A stretch of DNA of 64,000 bases from Dicyema japonicum (Eukaryota > Dicyemida > Rhombozoa > Dicyemidae): NCBI GenBank assembly GCA_011109175.1, contig RDEW01000008.1:753954-817953 (forward strand). Direction: 5' to 3'. Both the position numbers and the translations under genes were made by a program. Position 1 is the first letter of the stretch. Each line of letters opens with the position of its first letter. Positions 1 to 10,649 of this stretch are shown piece by piece. Below the pieces are notes generated by a model, which did not search any database, was not told the DNA's origin, and was given only the letters and a program-made list of their open reading frames with translations.

Positions 1-194
1 TTTCTTGAACATACTATTAGCTGGAAGTAGGCTTGCAATGAGACCCTAAAGTCATTATAAAAGTTGTTCATCTTTGTAAATATAAAATGTAACACTTGGC
101 AGATTCCAATGAAGACAAAAATCGTTTGTTTGTGTTTACATTTAACTTCTCTGTGTGATTGATATAAAAGGAAAAGCGAATTACTCTAAATTAT

Positions 195-345
195 TTCCTT
201 TTTCTTCGATGGCGTCATTGGATCCACTTTACTTGGGAGACGCCCTATGCCTGGCCAACATCAAAAGGATCCAACTAATCTTCCCCTGGGGGACATTTTC
301 GTTACCTAGAGACAAGTTCTGGGATGAGTCAGGATCAAGGAGTTA
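195..345 (+). repeat. Dispersed repeat A, copy 1
   Basis: About 150 bp similar to 7020-7147, including the shared words GATGGCG, GGAGACGCC, AAAGGATCC (AGAGGATCC in the other copy) and GGGGGACATTTTCGTTACC. Neither copy has an intact reading frame. It is probably a fragment of a transposable element; the family is not recognised. Confidence 0.6.
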
Positions 346-369
346 ATTAGTTTGTTACCATTGGTCTTC

Positions 370-738
370 GGAATATTTTTAATTTAGTAATAAAACTCAC
401 CACACGAATGAAGAGCTTTTGTATACTTTAGAAAACGTCAAATTGCAAGGATATTATTATTATTGCTCACTGTAGTTAATTTTTTACATTTTTAGTTGAC
501 CTCGCTTATTATCGTTGTCCGAGGAAACACAAGTACATTTATCTTCGAAAATACAAGTTTTTATTCGCCGTGATTTCCGGTTAAAATTGAATTTATTCAT
601 TAGAGCTGAAAGACTGTCTAAACGAGGACGAAAACAAGCTCCTGGAACCGATTAGCAAGATTGTGGAGGATTGGATCAATGGTTTCAGGAGGAGATCAAA
701 GGTCCAGGACACATACATAAAGCTGGAGAATAAAGATT
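370..738 (+). CDS. Unrecognised multi-exon host gene fragment
   Basis: Three putative exons are separated by canonical short introns: about 24 nt ending near 384, 21 nt ending near 495, and 24 nt at about 580-603. The last two exons join to read DLAYYRCPRKHKYIYLRKYK, then a Glu/Lys-rich stretch, and end at TAA near 738. The first exon (NKTHHTNEELLYTLENVK...) is one base out of phase with the second; an ATT-repeat lies next to the junction and may hide a length error. No start codon was found and the 5' end is missing. I do not recognise the family. The open frames across tiny introns match those in the recognised host genes of this window, so I infer a real gene rather than chance. Confidence 0.4.
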
Positions 739-744
739 AAAAAG

Positions 745-870
745 CTGGGAGAAACGTTCCGAAAAAGATTAATAATAAAAAAAAGGAGGAAGGGTCCAGG
801 TGTGGATTCTAAGCCTTATGGTAGGACTCAGATGTAATACCCTCCAGTAATCTCCTTAACTCTTTTGTCA
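745..870 (+). repeat. Dispersed repeat, copy 1 (with 45793-45912)
   Basis: Shares GGGAGAAACGTT, GAAGGGTCCAG, GACTCAGATGTAATAC and TCCTTAACTCTTTTGT with 45793-45912 in the same order and orientation. No coding signal is visible. It lies directly upstream of the GT31 fragment. Confidence 0.65.
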
Positions 871-895
871 ATAATCGTTTCGTTTTTTCGTTCAG

Positions 896-1391
896 ATGGG
901 CATTTTATGAGTTCCGAGATTGACGACGACGTATTTTTAAACATTGACAATTATTTTTCATTTTTCGAACAAAATGTGGTAAACAAGCCGATAGAACAAA
1001 GTTCCTTCATGTTTTGTGCGAATAATAGTGGAATGGAAGCAATATGAGTTACTCAAAGTAGATGGTATCCTTTAAGATTATAAACAAGGTTTCGAATATT
1101 GATTACCAAAATCCAACATTTCCAGATTATTGTTATGGACACGTGTATTCAATATCTAAGGAATTCATCCAATCCGAATAACTGCAAAAACCCTACTAAA
1201 CGTATCGACGATGTTTATTTTTTAAGGTTGAGAGAGTTATTAAAGATGTCTGTTGATTAGACAGCATTCCATTGCTTACACAAAATCAGTTTTTTTTCAC
1301 AACCATGAAAATTTAAAAAATATATTTCAATCTACATGTGGATGGAAAATTGCTAAAAAATTATTTAACGATATAAAAAAACATGCAACGT
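896..1391 (+). CDS. GT31 beta-1,3-galactosyltransferase-like fragment
   Basis: This resembles the catalytic half of glycosyltransferase family 31, Golgi type II membrane enzymes that add galactose or GlcNAc in beta-1,3 linkage using UDP-sugar donors. Visible in order: the DXD motif in SSEIDDDVFLNIDNYFSFFE, a RWYP block, NPTFPDYCYGHVYSISKEF (family block YPPYCSGxGYxxS), KRIDDVYFLRLRELL (family EDVYVGxCLRxLG), and a C-terminal FFHNHENLKNIF (family HxxxxxxLxxIW). The blocks are in at least three frames joined by single-base shifts near 1068, 1160 and 1250. A 19-nt GT..AG intron (877-895) precedes the DXD exon; the N-terminal membrane anchor is not seen. The 3' end runs into an R2-like LINE. It is either decayed or carries consensus errors. 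Confidence 0.68.
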
Positions 1392-4300
1392 GCGTTCGAT
1401 TCGGTGGCGTTAAAACTCTCTCGAGTTGGCAAAAATGTTGAAAGGAACAAAGGAGAAAGGTCACTTGCGTTACCTGATGGTATGAATGTAATTCTTGCCA
1501 TATCCGAGAGCGTTGTGGCAGCTGACCCAAAAGAATGGGCGAGGCAGGTAGTCCTGCAGGTACGTAGCAGGCTATCCTGAATGCCCTGGAATAGTTGGCC
1601 ATACTTGGCGGACCTCTGCAGTGGCAGATTCAGTACTGCTATATCTGTGAGTGAACTCAAGAAAATGGCTGTAGGCAAAGAGGGTACTGGTCTAAAGGGG
1701 CGGGGACCAGATGACCACAACTGTCAAAGAGAGCACGAGCACCAGAGCTGTGATACGTTGCAGCTCAAGCATGTTTATGAGGTCTTTGCGCGGAATCTCG
1801 CTGCAGCGGCAGATGTCCCACTTGAGGACCGTAGATTTACCCGCAAGATTCCTCATTGTAAGGTTAACGGTGTAGTGTTAACCTGCATCAATAAGGCTGT
1901 GGCTTATGCGGTGGAGGCTAAGCCAGTAGGGTCATTGGGTGACATCTCCCTAGTGCTGTATGCAGCACAGATCACCTATGAGGAATTGACGGACAAGCCC
2001 AGACCACCCAGTAAATGGAGGGAGCAGATCTGTGCCAAGATTGCTTGGAGACAGACTGAGCTGGAAGCACTGGAGGGGCACATAAGTAGTGTGGCGAGAG
2101 GGGTTAGAGGAAAAGCACCGGCTATAGTAAAGGGGCTAATTAGTAAACTCCGTGTTCCCAAATGGGACCTCAAAGAGTTGAGGAGGGCAAAGGTGGAGTT
2201 AGAGGGGGCAATAATGGTGTATAAGAGGAAACTCTATACACATGAAAGTCGGTGTAAGAGAAGGAGAGAAAATAATCTGTTTGAGTTTAATCGCAGATTG
2301 TTTTACCGTCGCCTACACGAAAATGGCCATAGTGTATGTTCCCAGCAGGACGCGGAAATGCTTTCCACATGGGGTAGTATGTGGGAGGCTAAACCACGCA
2401 GAGGAAATGCGTGGAATGTCCCGTACAGCGCCGCTCCTTTCTTGGCGGAATCTTGCGGAATTTTCGATTTTCGCAAGAAATTTGAGGCGGTAGTGAGACA
2501 TCTCCCTGATTGGAAGACGACCGGGGTCGATAAAGTTTATAATTTCTTTATCAAAAGATGCACTTCATTACACGAGTCTATGTGTCGTGTATTACAGAAA
2601 AGCATCACTAACCCGGAAACGATTCCTGATTGGGCATGCACAGGGACAACTTATTTGATCCCAAAGCTGGACAACCCCCAGTCTGCTGCAGATTATCGAC
2701 CGATAACCTGCATGCCAACCCTGTATAAGCTGATGACCAAATTGGTGGCTAATGAGGTCAGGAGCTTTGTAGAGCAAATGGGATTCTCTCCGAGAATCAG
2801 TTGGGAACTGTGCGAAATTGTCAGGGGGCAAAAGAGCAGGCTTTGATCAACAAATGCCTTTCTGTGTCTCACGGAAACTCACTTTTGTCTATGTGGGTGG
2901 ATGTGAAGAAGGCTTACGATTCAGTTGATCATTCTTACCTTGTCGAGTGCCTACACAGTCTGTGTATGCCTGTGTGGTTCATCAGCTTTGTAGTGGCTGT
3001 GATGAATAGGTGGAGTATTCATCTGAACTATAATAGGCACCGGATAGGCGAGGTAAAACTCAAGAGGGGGATCCTTCAGGGGATAGCATGTCTCCGCTAC
3101 TCTTTGTTCTCTGTTTGGAGCCATTGAGTCGCCGCCTCAATGACCGGTTTGAGCAAATACCAGTTCATTGTGAAGGGGTCTGTTTCAGTACAAATCACCT
3201 TCTTTTTATCGATGACTGAAGATGTATGCTCGAACAGCCGAGGAGCTCTACTCCATGGGGGTCTGTGCCAGGGAATTCTTTGAGAGTATAGGCTAGATTT
3301 GAATTATTCAAAGTCTGCGACTAACACGCAAGTATGTAGCGAGTTAGTAAGAGTCCTAGAGGAACACGAAGGATATAAGTATCTGGGTGTTACCGAATCT
3401 CCAAAGTCCCTTATAATGCCTGAGACAAAGCGACAAATTACTGAAGGCATCCGTAAAAGAGCAGCGTTATTGTGTAAGACGTCTCTAAATGCAAGGAATT
3501 TGTTCCTAGCATTAAATGAGTATGCTGTCTCGCTGCTAAACTACTACATAGGTGTTGTGGAGTTTGAGCCCAAAGAGTATGATGAGATGGATGTTATGAT
3601 CCGTGGAGTACTCAGAGAGAACCATGTCCATGTGTTGGCAGCCAATAAGGAGAGACTATATTTACCCCGTGATAAATTCGGCCGTGGACTGTGTGGAGTA
3701 GTCCAACTAAGTGAGCGTATCCTAATGCGAATGCACGACACCCTGATAGCTGGGTCAAGTGTGTCTGCTAGGAAGCACGCCATAATAACGACCGAGAAAA
3801 CACGGGCAACCCACCTAGGCACTATCAGACCTTTTTTGTCTGCTAAGTATGGTGTTGATGATGGTGGGCTAGTAAATGTGAAGGCGTTGATCGAATTACA
3901 ATATAATAATTTGATGGAAAAGATCAACTTAAAAAGCCTTCATAAGGTCCTCTTCAGAGCATTGGACAACCCACATGTCGACCTTAAGTCGTCGACAATA
4001 TGGCTAAAATACGGTGACAACTCACCTCGATCGGAGGCGTTGTACACGTATATGCAAGACCGCAATATTTTTTGGGGTCGATCAACAAATACATGTCCCC
4101 ACTGTAAGTCAAGGAGCATGTCGGTTGATCATTTAGCCACTCGATGTGGATCCATGCTCTGCCACGACTATGTGTGGAGGCACAACGAGGTAGTAAGGAG
4201 TCTTCATCTTCTACTATGCAATAAGTATGGTATTCGCCACACCAGAAAGTTGCGGACTCATAAGGTGCAATCTGTAGTAGAGAACACCAGGGTCCAAATT

Positions 4301-4850
4301 AAGGTAGACAGTGTTATCCGTACCTCGGTGCTAGTCAAGCACAATAAACCGGACATTGTGGTACACGATAAGGAGTCTGGCCAAGTCCTTATCATAGAAG
4401 TTGGCATCACGTCTCAAGACCGTTTGCAGACTGTGGAGGTGGAGAAAAAAAGGAAGTATGACTTTCTTGCAAACGAGATGGGGCAGATGCTTGGTTGCAA
4501 GGTCCTCGTTATTCCTATAGTAATGACGTGGGAAGGAATTGCAACAAAGTACCACAAGGGTTATCTGAAGCAGTTGGGGGTAGATAGGAAGCTCCAGGCC
4601 TATCTACAGTCCACTGTGTTAAAGCGGACCCTAGAGAGCTTGACACTGGAGTATAGGAGGCAGAGCCCTGAGATGCCATATGGGCAGAGGGTTCAATTTG
4701 ACAATGCGCTCTCGGAGTTGTTTCAGCAACCAGAATCGAACCTGCCTGAGGAGGCTGGCGAACAGGCAGGCGAGGAAGGTTGTTGATAAATATATTAACT
4801 TTTTTATTGTTTGTTAAATAAAGATAACTTTCACATAAAAATTGTTGATT
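1392..4850 (+). mobile_element. F1: R2-like LINE with restriction-like endonuclease
   Basis: Nearly full-length non-LTR retrotransposon of the restriction-like-endonuclease type. A single long protein with an RT domain, a C-terminal CCHC-like knuckle and a PD-(D/E)XK nuclease is spread over frames by single-base changes. The 5' boundary is near 1392, where GT31-like coding gives way to element coding; the 3' UTR is AT-rich and fades out after 4800 with no clear target duplication. A second C-terminal piece of the same family lies at 49555-50160 on the minus strand. Confidence 0.8.
1581..4786 (+). pseudogene. R2-like reverse transcriptase/endonuclease, frameshifted
   Basis: The segment 1581-2846 holds an N-terminal region and RT fingers (DYRPITCMPTLYKLM). 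At about 2784 a missing base breaks the frame before ENQLGTVRNCQGAKEQ. RT motif A is WVDVKKAYDSVDH. Motif B reads LQG then DSMSPLLFVL once a missing G in the G run at 3079-3082 is allowed for. Motif C is HLLFIDD, followed by another break near 3216 and one near 3292. The final 495-codon frame (3299-4786) carries the thumb, a CPHC-x8-H-x4-C knuckle near 4096, and the nuclease core KPDIVVHDK...IIEVG...KRKYD (Pro-Asp at 4349-4354, Glu at 4397-4399). Four breaks make this copy inactive as written. Confidence 0.82.
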
Positions 4851-5164
4851 TGACGTTTTATAATAAAATTATTATTAGCAGCAAAATATAATCATCCAAA
4901 GACTTTACTTTATAGTGAACTCGTCCTCAGAGATCTAATCAGTGTCTCCCAGCCTGACGTGTAAAAACTTACCATAAACTCAGGAATTCAAATGCAATAT
5001 TCTCGGGTGGTACATCAATTCATTATTTGAAAAATCTACTCTTGAATGGTCTATTTACTTCCTATGATATCAATGCTCTAAAAATCCTCGATAATTAGTA
5101 TTTTGAAATCAAACCCGTTCATTCCGATCCCTCTTCTACCCCAACTTATTCCCTGTCAGTATTT
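4851..5164. other. AT-rich spacer
   Basis: No open frame, RNA gene or repeat with a clear partner was seen. Confidence 0.5.
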
Positions 5165-5413
5165 TCAAAATTGTTGAATGAGTAGAACTGTATGACATGG
5201 AATTGCATCGTTGCTAAATTCCGCAGATGTAGAAGCCCATTCTCTACTGTTAGATCGTCCAGGAATGTCATGCAATACCACCCGAATCTCAACATTTTTA
5301 TTTTTTATAATTGGTTCTTTAAAATGGAAAATATCTCTTCCAACGTCGATTTCTGACTTGATATAAAACACGTTTATTTCCGATAGTTTTTTCCAAAAAA
5401 ATAGCGTTTTCAA
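5165..5413 (-). CDS. Unrecognised minus-strand frame
   Basis: An 82-codon frame with mixed, non-repetitive composition (VEIRVVLHDIPGRSN near its middle, AIPCHTVLLIQQF at its end). A possible 19-nt GT..AG intron lies downstream on the same strand. The family is not recognised and no start context or partner copy is seen, so it may be a chance frame or an exon of an unmodelled gene. Confidence 0.2.
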   Translation of the reverse strand: MKTLFFWKKLSEINVFYIKSEIDVGRDIFHFKEPIIKNKNVEIRVVLHDIPGRSNSREWASTSAEFSNDAIPCHTVLLIQQF

Positions 5414-5839
5414 ATTCTTGCCACTTTCAGACTTTTATTTTCGATCTCTTAACTAACTCATCTGAATTTACACGTGCTGTCCTAATCTAGTCCACTTGGC
5501 ATAGCGCATTCACGGTTTTTATATTTCCTTTGTGTTCAAATAGTTAAAGTGACAGCGGTGTTGCTGTTGATGATTGAGTCCACTTCGATATGAAGGAGAG
5601 GTTTGATCCTCAGGGTAATAACACTCAAAACCATGCAAAAATGATTAACTTTAGTTGATCTCAACAATGTCAATCATGTTTTTGACGACCAGAAGACGAT
5701 CACCTTTTGTCTGGGTCTACCTTCGAGTTTTGCGCAGAACCCAAGACATCTGTCGGATCTCTGGGAGCGTCTCCTTTTAGCTGTGATGTCCTTGTTTACC
5801 ACCAGTTTCTTTCATTAGAAAGATCGGGGGTAAATAAAT

Positions 5840-6305
5840 AAAAAACCTTAGCTTAGAGGGCAGGATTACGTGAGCGTTCCCTCTGATCATTGCTGTTTCG
5901 AACCTTTGCCTCTACCAAAATCTTCAAAGCGATCCCTCATCATATATTTGAAAGAAATGCGTCCTCTTCTCTCCCACGACACCGGAAGTCTCCAGAAAAG
6001 ATGTCCGGAAACGTGGCGTTCCAAACGAGTGATTTAACTCGGAGTATAGAAATAATGACATCCAATCGGCCTCCTACCCTCTGTCCGAGCTTAAGGCTCC
6101 AGTTGAGTTAGGAACCCTCTCTGAGGGTCCTTGAACAACTTCATTGAGAGTTTTGTGGTGCGTGACACATTCCGCACTCTGTCAGCAAGACAGGTGTCGA
6201 CGTTCCCTCCACAACGGCATCTGTGTCGCTAGATATATCCAATCCGAGTAATGGTGCCACTCCGATCCTCAGGCAATTCACGTCAAAGAGTTTTTGTGAT
6301 TCAAA
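5840..6305 (-). mobile_element. F4 (WYLDD family) LINE C-terminal fragment
   Basis: Minus-strand translation gives, in order, NCLRIGVAPLLGLDIS, TECGMCHA, LKLGQRVGGRLDVI and VKSLVWNATFPDIFSG. These match the post-RT region of LINE-like proteins whose polymerase motif reads WYLDD: a conserved RLGLDI, a Cys/His block, SDGxRxDG and LVWDxTxxD. Frame changes and stops make it non-functional. Related pieces are at 16555-16865, 20413-21300 and 60270-60500. The other end abuts a (AAATA)-rich LINE-like tail at 5828-5845. Confidence 0.6.
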
Positions 6306-6750
6306 GTTTTATCGACCAAAATAAACTTAGTCTGCTACTTCTTGCTTGTGATAACTTAAATCAAGTGTCCCTATAATCATAACTCCTTCCCTAAAAAACT
6401 AAGCTACTTGATCTTCTCTCCTAAAACATCTTTAATAACACTATTGATAATTTACTTATTTAAAAAAAATAAAATAAATTTTTGATAATTTACTTGTTTT
6501 ACTCTGTTCAATCATTAATTTATGTTAATAAAATATCTATGGTTTTATTCAAAATCCAAAGGATCAACTTAAACCTTTGTGTTTGCAATGTGGTGCCGAT
6601 TTTTTAACGAAGCGATGAAGCCATCTCGCTCATTGATACACGCAAAACGTAAGCATCCTCATTGGAAAAGATATTGAATTCTAGAACTCTAAACCAAAAC
6701 TATAGCAAAGGATAAAACTAACTTCATTATAGACCTCAAACTATTCAGGG
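6306..6750. other. AT-rich spacer
   Basis: Low-complexity AT-rich DNA with simple poly-A and poly-T runs. I see no gene. Confidence 0.5.
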
Positions 6751-7019
6751 CATGTGTATTCATATAAAGTTGCATAAATTATCGACAATACTGGTTTTTC
6801 TTATTTTAATTAATTTAGGTAATCCTCATTCTATTGCTGAGAATTGTACCTTTATTTGTAGAATTATTTATAAAACATGTTCTGCAGAGGAATCTTCCGA
6901 ATTATTAAAAATATTCCGATTTTCTAAACATCTAGAACATTCCTTAATTATTAATCTCAGAAAAACAATATTTTCTGTACAACTTATCAGAATCATAGAG
7001 GCCCGGACACCATTATTTT

Positions 7020-7147
7020 CCTTCCCTTTGATGGCGCACCTTACTGAGGAGACGCCGGTATCAAGAGGATCCACTATTCTTCCCCGGGGGACATTTCGTT
7101 ACCAGCAGACAAGTTCTAGAACGCTGGAACGAGTCAAGGAGTTAGTT
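7020..7147 (+). repeat. Dispersed repeat A, copy 2
   Basis: Second copy of the repeat at 195-345. A weak open frame runs through it (RPDTIIFLPFDG), so it may derive from an element's coding region. Confidence 0.6.
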
Positions 7148-7149
7148 AC

Positions 7150-7990
7150 TCGCTGATGCGAAAAACGTCCTTTAGATACCGAAGGTTGGAATCTGGAAAA
7201 ACTTCAAATCAAGTTCGGAAGAATACGCTTACTTCGCCTTTCTATTTGTCCATTCCCTGGGAATTATTACAATTCTACGTTCATCCCCGATTTGATCTGG
7301 ATTTTGTGCTGACCACAGGTATACAATAGTGGTCTACTAACAAATTAAATGACTTGGAACAAAACCCCGTGTGAAAAAAAAAACTTAAGGGTCTAAAAAA
7401 TAATCAACACTCTCTCAAAACCATTTCTCCAAAGAACTCAGGTTATAACTTTCCCGTTCTCAGTTACAATTAACTGACAACACCTATCTTGTCTGAATGA
7501 TCCCGTGACTTTGATGTCCACTGTGAACATCGATGCGGCGAAACAGTAATATGTAAATGGTCTTGACTTAATGATATGTAAGCGGAGATTCCTTACGTCT
7601 TGAATGCGTTTATCAAGAAAACAATGGAAAATGCTGGATTCACTTGCCTAATCAACATATAAGTCTCGACAGAAAAAATGACAAGAGACCAGAATGGCTA
7701 ATCCCTAGGAAAGCTTTCTATAAGGTATGAGGAATTGCCCTGAAATCTAACGATTTGGTCATTCATGCTACCTGTCATCCCTCGCAAGCTGAGTGCCTTG
7801 GTCAACTAAATCTTGTGTTTTTGCTACAGATTGAGTCTGAACCCTGTGCTTGACACGGTTGTGGCAGCAGTGGACAGCAAACGGGCATGGTGTCCCGAAG
7901 AACTTTATCTCTCAATAGGACTTGAATGAAATATTTTCTGGAAAAAGCTGAATGAACTTGGAAGGTCCACAGACACTTATCGTCACATAT
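7150..7990. other. Unassigned spacer
   Basis: No convincing protein block was found on either strand and no clear partner copy within the window. Confidence 0.4.
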
Positions 7991-7992
7991 GT

Positions 7993-8225
7993 CTAAATGC
8001 AGCTTCTGCTGAGAATTCGGGGTCCTGGCTCAATGCTTCCCTGTACGTGTGATCGGTACTCTCTGCTTAAATGGGAAATATAATCAGCGTCGGAGTTGCT
8101 ATTCGCTAGGCCTTTAGCTCTGTCTGGAACGATGGTTGACAGGAAAGGACCACATCCGCTGTCATTCTGACGGAGAGTCTGGAGATTTCCTCGTAGCGCA
8201 ATGTTAAACTCAATAGTCATGACGG
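7993..8225 (-). repeat. Dispersed repeat C, left half, split by the MULE
   Basis: With 9300-9520 it forms one repeat, interrupted by the MULE. The uninterrupted relative is at about 54430-54720. Shared landmarks are an AATGTTAAACTC / CATGTTAAACTC block left of the junction, and GGAGC(T/C)AA(G)AG(A/G)GAG followed by AACGTG(C)A(T)GG.ACTTTCT right of it. Minus-strand frames contain (E)FN(I/M)ALR in both copies. The family is not recognised. Confidence 0.55.
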
Positions 8226-8233
8226 CATTACTT
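8226..8233. repeat. 8-bp target site duplication, left (CATTACTT)
   Basis: Identical to 9292-9299. It flanks the outer ends of the long inverted repeats. Eight to eleven bp duplications are typical of Mutator-like elements. Confidence 0.75.
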
Positions 8234-9291
8234 CGTGTCCATTCAAAATGGCCTCCAATTAATTTTTCAAGTTTTGGATAAGTTCATCAATAAACATCAC
8301 GAGATATTAGCGAAACGACATCTTTAGGTAAAAGGTCATCTTTTTTAAATCTTATAAAAATTGATTTTACCAAGGTCCTCCGACATCTTTAGGTAAAAAA
8401 GTCATCTTTTTTAATCTTACAAAAATTGATTTAAGGGTCCTAATGGGTAAGTGGAACAATTTACCAAGGTCCTCGACATCTTTAAGTAAAAAGTCATCTT
8501 TTTTAAATCTTATAAAAAATGATTTTAACGGGTCCTATGGGTAAGTAGAACATTTTACCATGGTCCTCCGAACCCTATGATTTTAAGATTCTAAGTGACT
8601 TCAAAGTAAAAATTAATTATATTATCAAAACTAAATTTAATGAGTTATGATCTCTTTTAAATTATTTTATTATAATAAAACTTTTGAATAATTTAATTAA
8701 TCAATTGATTCACTATTGCATGGCGTTTCTCGTTAACCAAAAGGGAAATAGAAGTTTAGAAAATGATGGAACTCTGTATTATTTAAAATACAGGAAGGGA
8801 CATAGCACATATTGGAGGTGCTCAGGTCGTAGCTGTCTTGGATCTGTAAAAATCATTCAATCGTGTGATGAAGTTTGGAGTCTGAAGCAATCATCTCCAA
8901 GGAGTGAATTTGTCAAGAAGAGCTAATACGGGAAAACATAAAGCTTCTTGGAAGCAGTTATTCACAATATCGGTAATAATTAATCACGCATGTAATTCCA
9001 ATAATATTCTGTCTTTTAACATCAAAAAGTGAAAATGAAATATGACACAATGCTTCAAATTATAAGATTTAAAAAAAGATGACTTTTTCAACCTAAAGAT
9101 GTCGAGGACCTTGGTAAATTGCTCCACTTACCCATTGGACCCGTTTAAAATCAAATTTTTGTAAGATTTAAAAAAGATGACTTTTTTTACCTAAAAGATG
9201 TCAAGGACCTTGGTAAAAATATCTCGTGATGTCTATTGATGAACTTATCCAAAACTGAGAAATTTAATTGGAGGCCATTTGAATGGGAACC
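8234..9291 (+). mobile_element. Small Mutator-like (MULE) transposon with long TIRs
   Basis: A 1058-bp element flanked by an 8-bp direct repeat. The terminal inverted repeats extend about 300 bp (8234-8560 against 9055-9291); both outer ends contain CCATTCAAA(A)TGGCCTCCAA. Inside the arms an approximately 110-bp unit, marked by GACATCTTTAGGTAAAA and AAGTCATCTTTTTT, is repeated two to three times. The interior carries only a FLYWCH zinc-finger coding piece and no transposase, so this copy would need a partner to move. Interrupted repeat C, whose empty relative lies near 54.5 kb, supports insertion. Confidence 0.78.
8684..8926 (+). CDS. FLYWCH zinc-finger domain fragment in MULE
   Basis: An 80-codon frame containing FLVNQKGNRSLENDGTLYYL and STYWRCSGRSCLGSVKI. 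This fits the FLYWCH zinc finger: a Gly-rich strand, then Leu, Asp-Gly, Tyr, Tyr-Trp-Arg-Cys and a second Cys. The downstream zinc-binding His pair is not visible, so the finger is truncated or mutated. FLYWCH domains accompany MULE transposases in several animal parasites, which fits the location inside a MULE. The first Met codon of the frame is far upstream of the domain; the true start is uncertain. Confidence 0.62.
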   Translation: MNNLINQLIHYCMAFLVNQKGNRSLENDGTLYYLKYRKGHSTYWRCSGRSCLGSVKIIQSCDEVWSLKQSSPRSEFVKKS

Positions 9292-9299
9292 CATTACTT
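9292..9299. repeat. 8-bp target site duplication, right (CATTACTT)
   Basis: Right-hand partner of 8226-8233. Confidence 0.75.
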
Positions 9300-9520
9300 G
9301 CCATCTAGAACACGCCGGTTTTAGTAGAGGTGGTGGCAAGAGGCCGGATGGCGCAAAGACATGACATGGAGCTAAGAGAGGCGTCTTGCTTGGAATTTAA
9401 CGTGCATGGACACTTTCTATAATGGGAAGTTGCTCAAGTTATCGTTGCGCGCGGTTTCAGCAGCGAGCACTGCTGAATATCTAAAAGGAGTAAGTTCAGC
9501 GGCATCAAGGACTTGATTGT
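9300..9520 (-). repeat. Dispersed repeat C, right half
   Basis: Continues the repeat broken by the MULE; see 7993-8225 for its relative near 54.5 kb. Confidence 0.55.
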
Positions 9521-9724
9521 CTTCTGGACTCAAACATAAAGCAAAAGATAAGAACGAAAAGTAAAGAACATTTTTAATGTCTCGGATCACCGTGAGTGTT
9601 CTTATTCCTTAAATAAAGTACGAGTTCTTCCTAAGGTGAGATAAATAACATTAAGTGTAGTATGAAATATTAAAAATTAGTGGTCCCATGGGCACGGAGG
9701 CCCCCATGGGGCACGTGCATAGAA

Positions 9725-9779
9725 AATTTTGATTTTTTTATTTATTTAACCCAAGACCACGGTAAAACCAAACTAATTA
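9725..9779 (-). mobile_element. Minimal 55-bp LINE 3'-end insertion with 12-bp TSD
   Basis: The 12-mer ACGTGCATAGAA occurs at 9713-9724 and again at 9780-9791. Between them, on the minus strand, is only a LINE 3' terminus: TTAATTAGTTTGG, then ACCGTGGTCTTGGGTT and an AAATAAATAAA tail. The same 3' end occurs at 14372-14420. This is a severely 5'-truncated retrotransposition event. Confidence 0.8.
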
Positions 9780-9989
9780 ACGTGCATAGAAGATAGATGA
9801 GTCAATATATAGCCAGTAAAACGTTTGTAGTACGGGATGATTCCCGATTTCCCATACACAATTTTTCGCATTTGTTTAGCACATTTTAAACTTGCCGCGA
9901 GAAACAAATTTGTTTATCGAATGTTACTAACAGGATTTTTGTAGTTTAAAATGATAATGTTTTAGCATCCGTTTTAATTTCCATTGACT

Positions 9990-10260
9990 TGTTTTACATT
10001 TCCTAAGATGTAACTAATTTATCAGGGCTAACTGTTAGTGGTTTGTGTTTAACCCGGTAATGTATTCTGTCTGATCATGGTAAAATAATGTCATCTGCAT
10101 AAGCCAAAAGAAGATCTTTTTCCCTTCTCCGTATAAAATATCATCCAGAATATGTTTCAAACTTCGCAGTGGCATATAGCCATTGGGAACACTGTGACGG
10201 AAGCTGTTCAAAGTATATATACACGTGACATCCCGATCTACATGTGACTATCTGAAAGTT
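9990..10260 (-). mobile_element. Reverse transcriptase fragment, motifs B-C
   Basis: Minus-strand translation shows a degenerate motif B (RHSVPNGYMPLRSL) and, after a frame change, motif C AYADDIILPW near 10100. It is a fragment of a LINE RT, family unresolved. Confidence 0.6.
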
Positions 10261-10403
10261 GATTGAAAGACAATTTATCCCCATGTAGTGATTAAGTTTT
10301 TGAGACATTTTAGAGGTTAGTTAATAAAAAACTAGACAATTTTGTGGAGTTGTCCCATTAAAGCTATAGAATCGGTATCATATTAAAGTGTGAAAGTGCT
10401 TTT

Positions 10404-10646
10404 ATGAACACAGCAAAAATAAATATCGTTTATGAACATGATTATCATTCATTTGGGTTGTATTCATGGGAAGATTATCATAGAGCTGACGCTCCCAGAG
10501 ATCCGAAAGCTATATTTGGTTCCGTAGTTAGCAGGACACCGACAAGAGAAGAAATGACCTGCTTTCTGGTCGTCAAGAAAGAACGATGTCATAGTGGAGA
10601 GGACGATTGTCCAACACTGTACAAATATGAATGTGAATTCGAGTGA
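10404..10646 (+). CDS. Unrecognised 80-codon frame
   Basis: Starts with an ATG and reads MNTAKINIVYEHDYHSFGLY, later CFLVVKKERCHSGEDDC. Composition is protein-like, but there is no recognised family, no partner copy and no intron signature tying it to neighbours. It may be a host exon or a transposon fragment. Confidence 0.2.
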   Translation: MNTAKINIVYEHDYHSFGLYSWEDYHRADAPRDPKAIFGSVVSRTPTREEMTCFLVVKKERCHSGEDDCPTLYKYECEFE

Positions 10647-10649
10647 TGA

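Noticed and set aside
1327-1720. Two overlapping minus-strand frames opposite the R2-like element
   Set aside because: They mirror the coding strand of the LINE and contain no recognised motif.
8320-8570. CRISPR-like array suggested by repeats near 8.3-8.6 kb
   Set aside because: The repeated units are subrepeats of a transposon arm, mirrored at 9.06-9.23 kb, with no unique spacers of regular length.
9680-9712. GC-rich palindrome (CCCATGGG repeats) as a regulatory or RNA element
   Set aside because: Short and isolated, with no associated gene or second copy.
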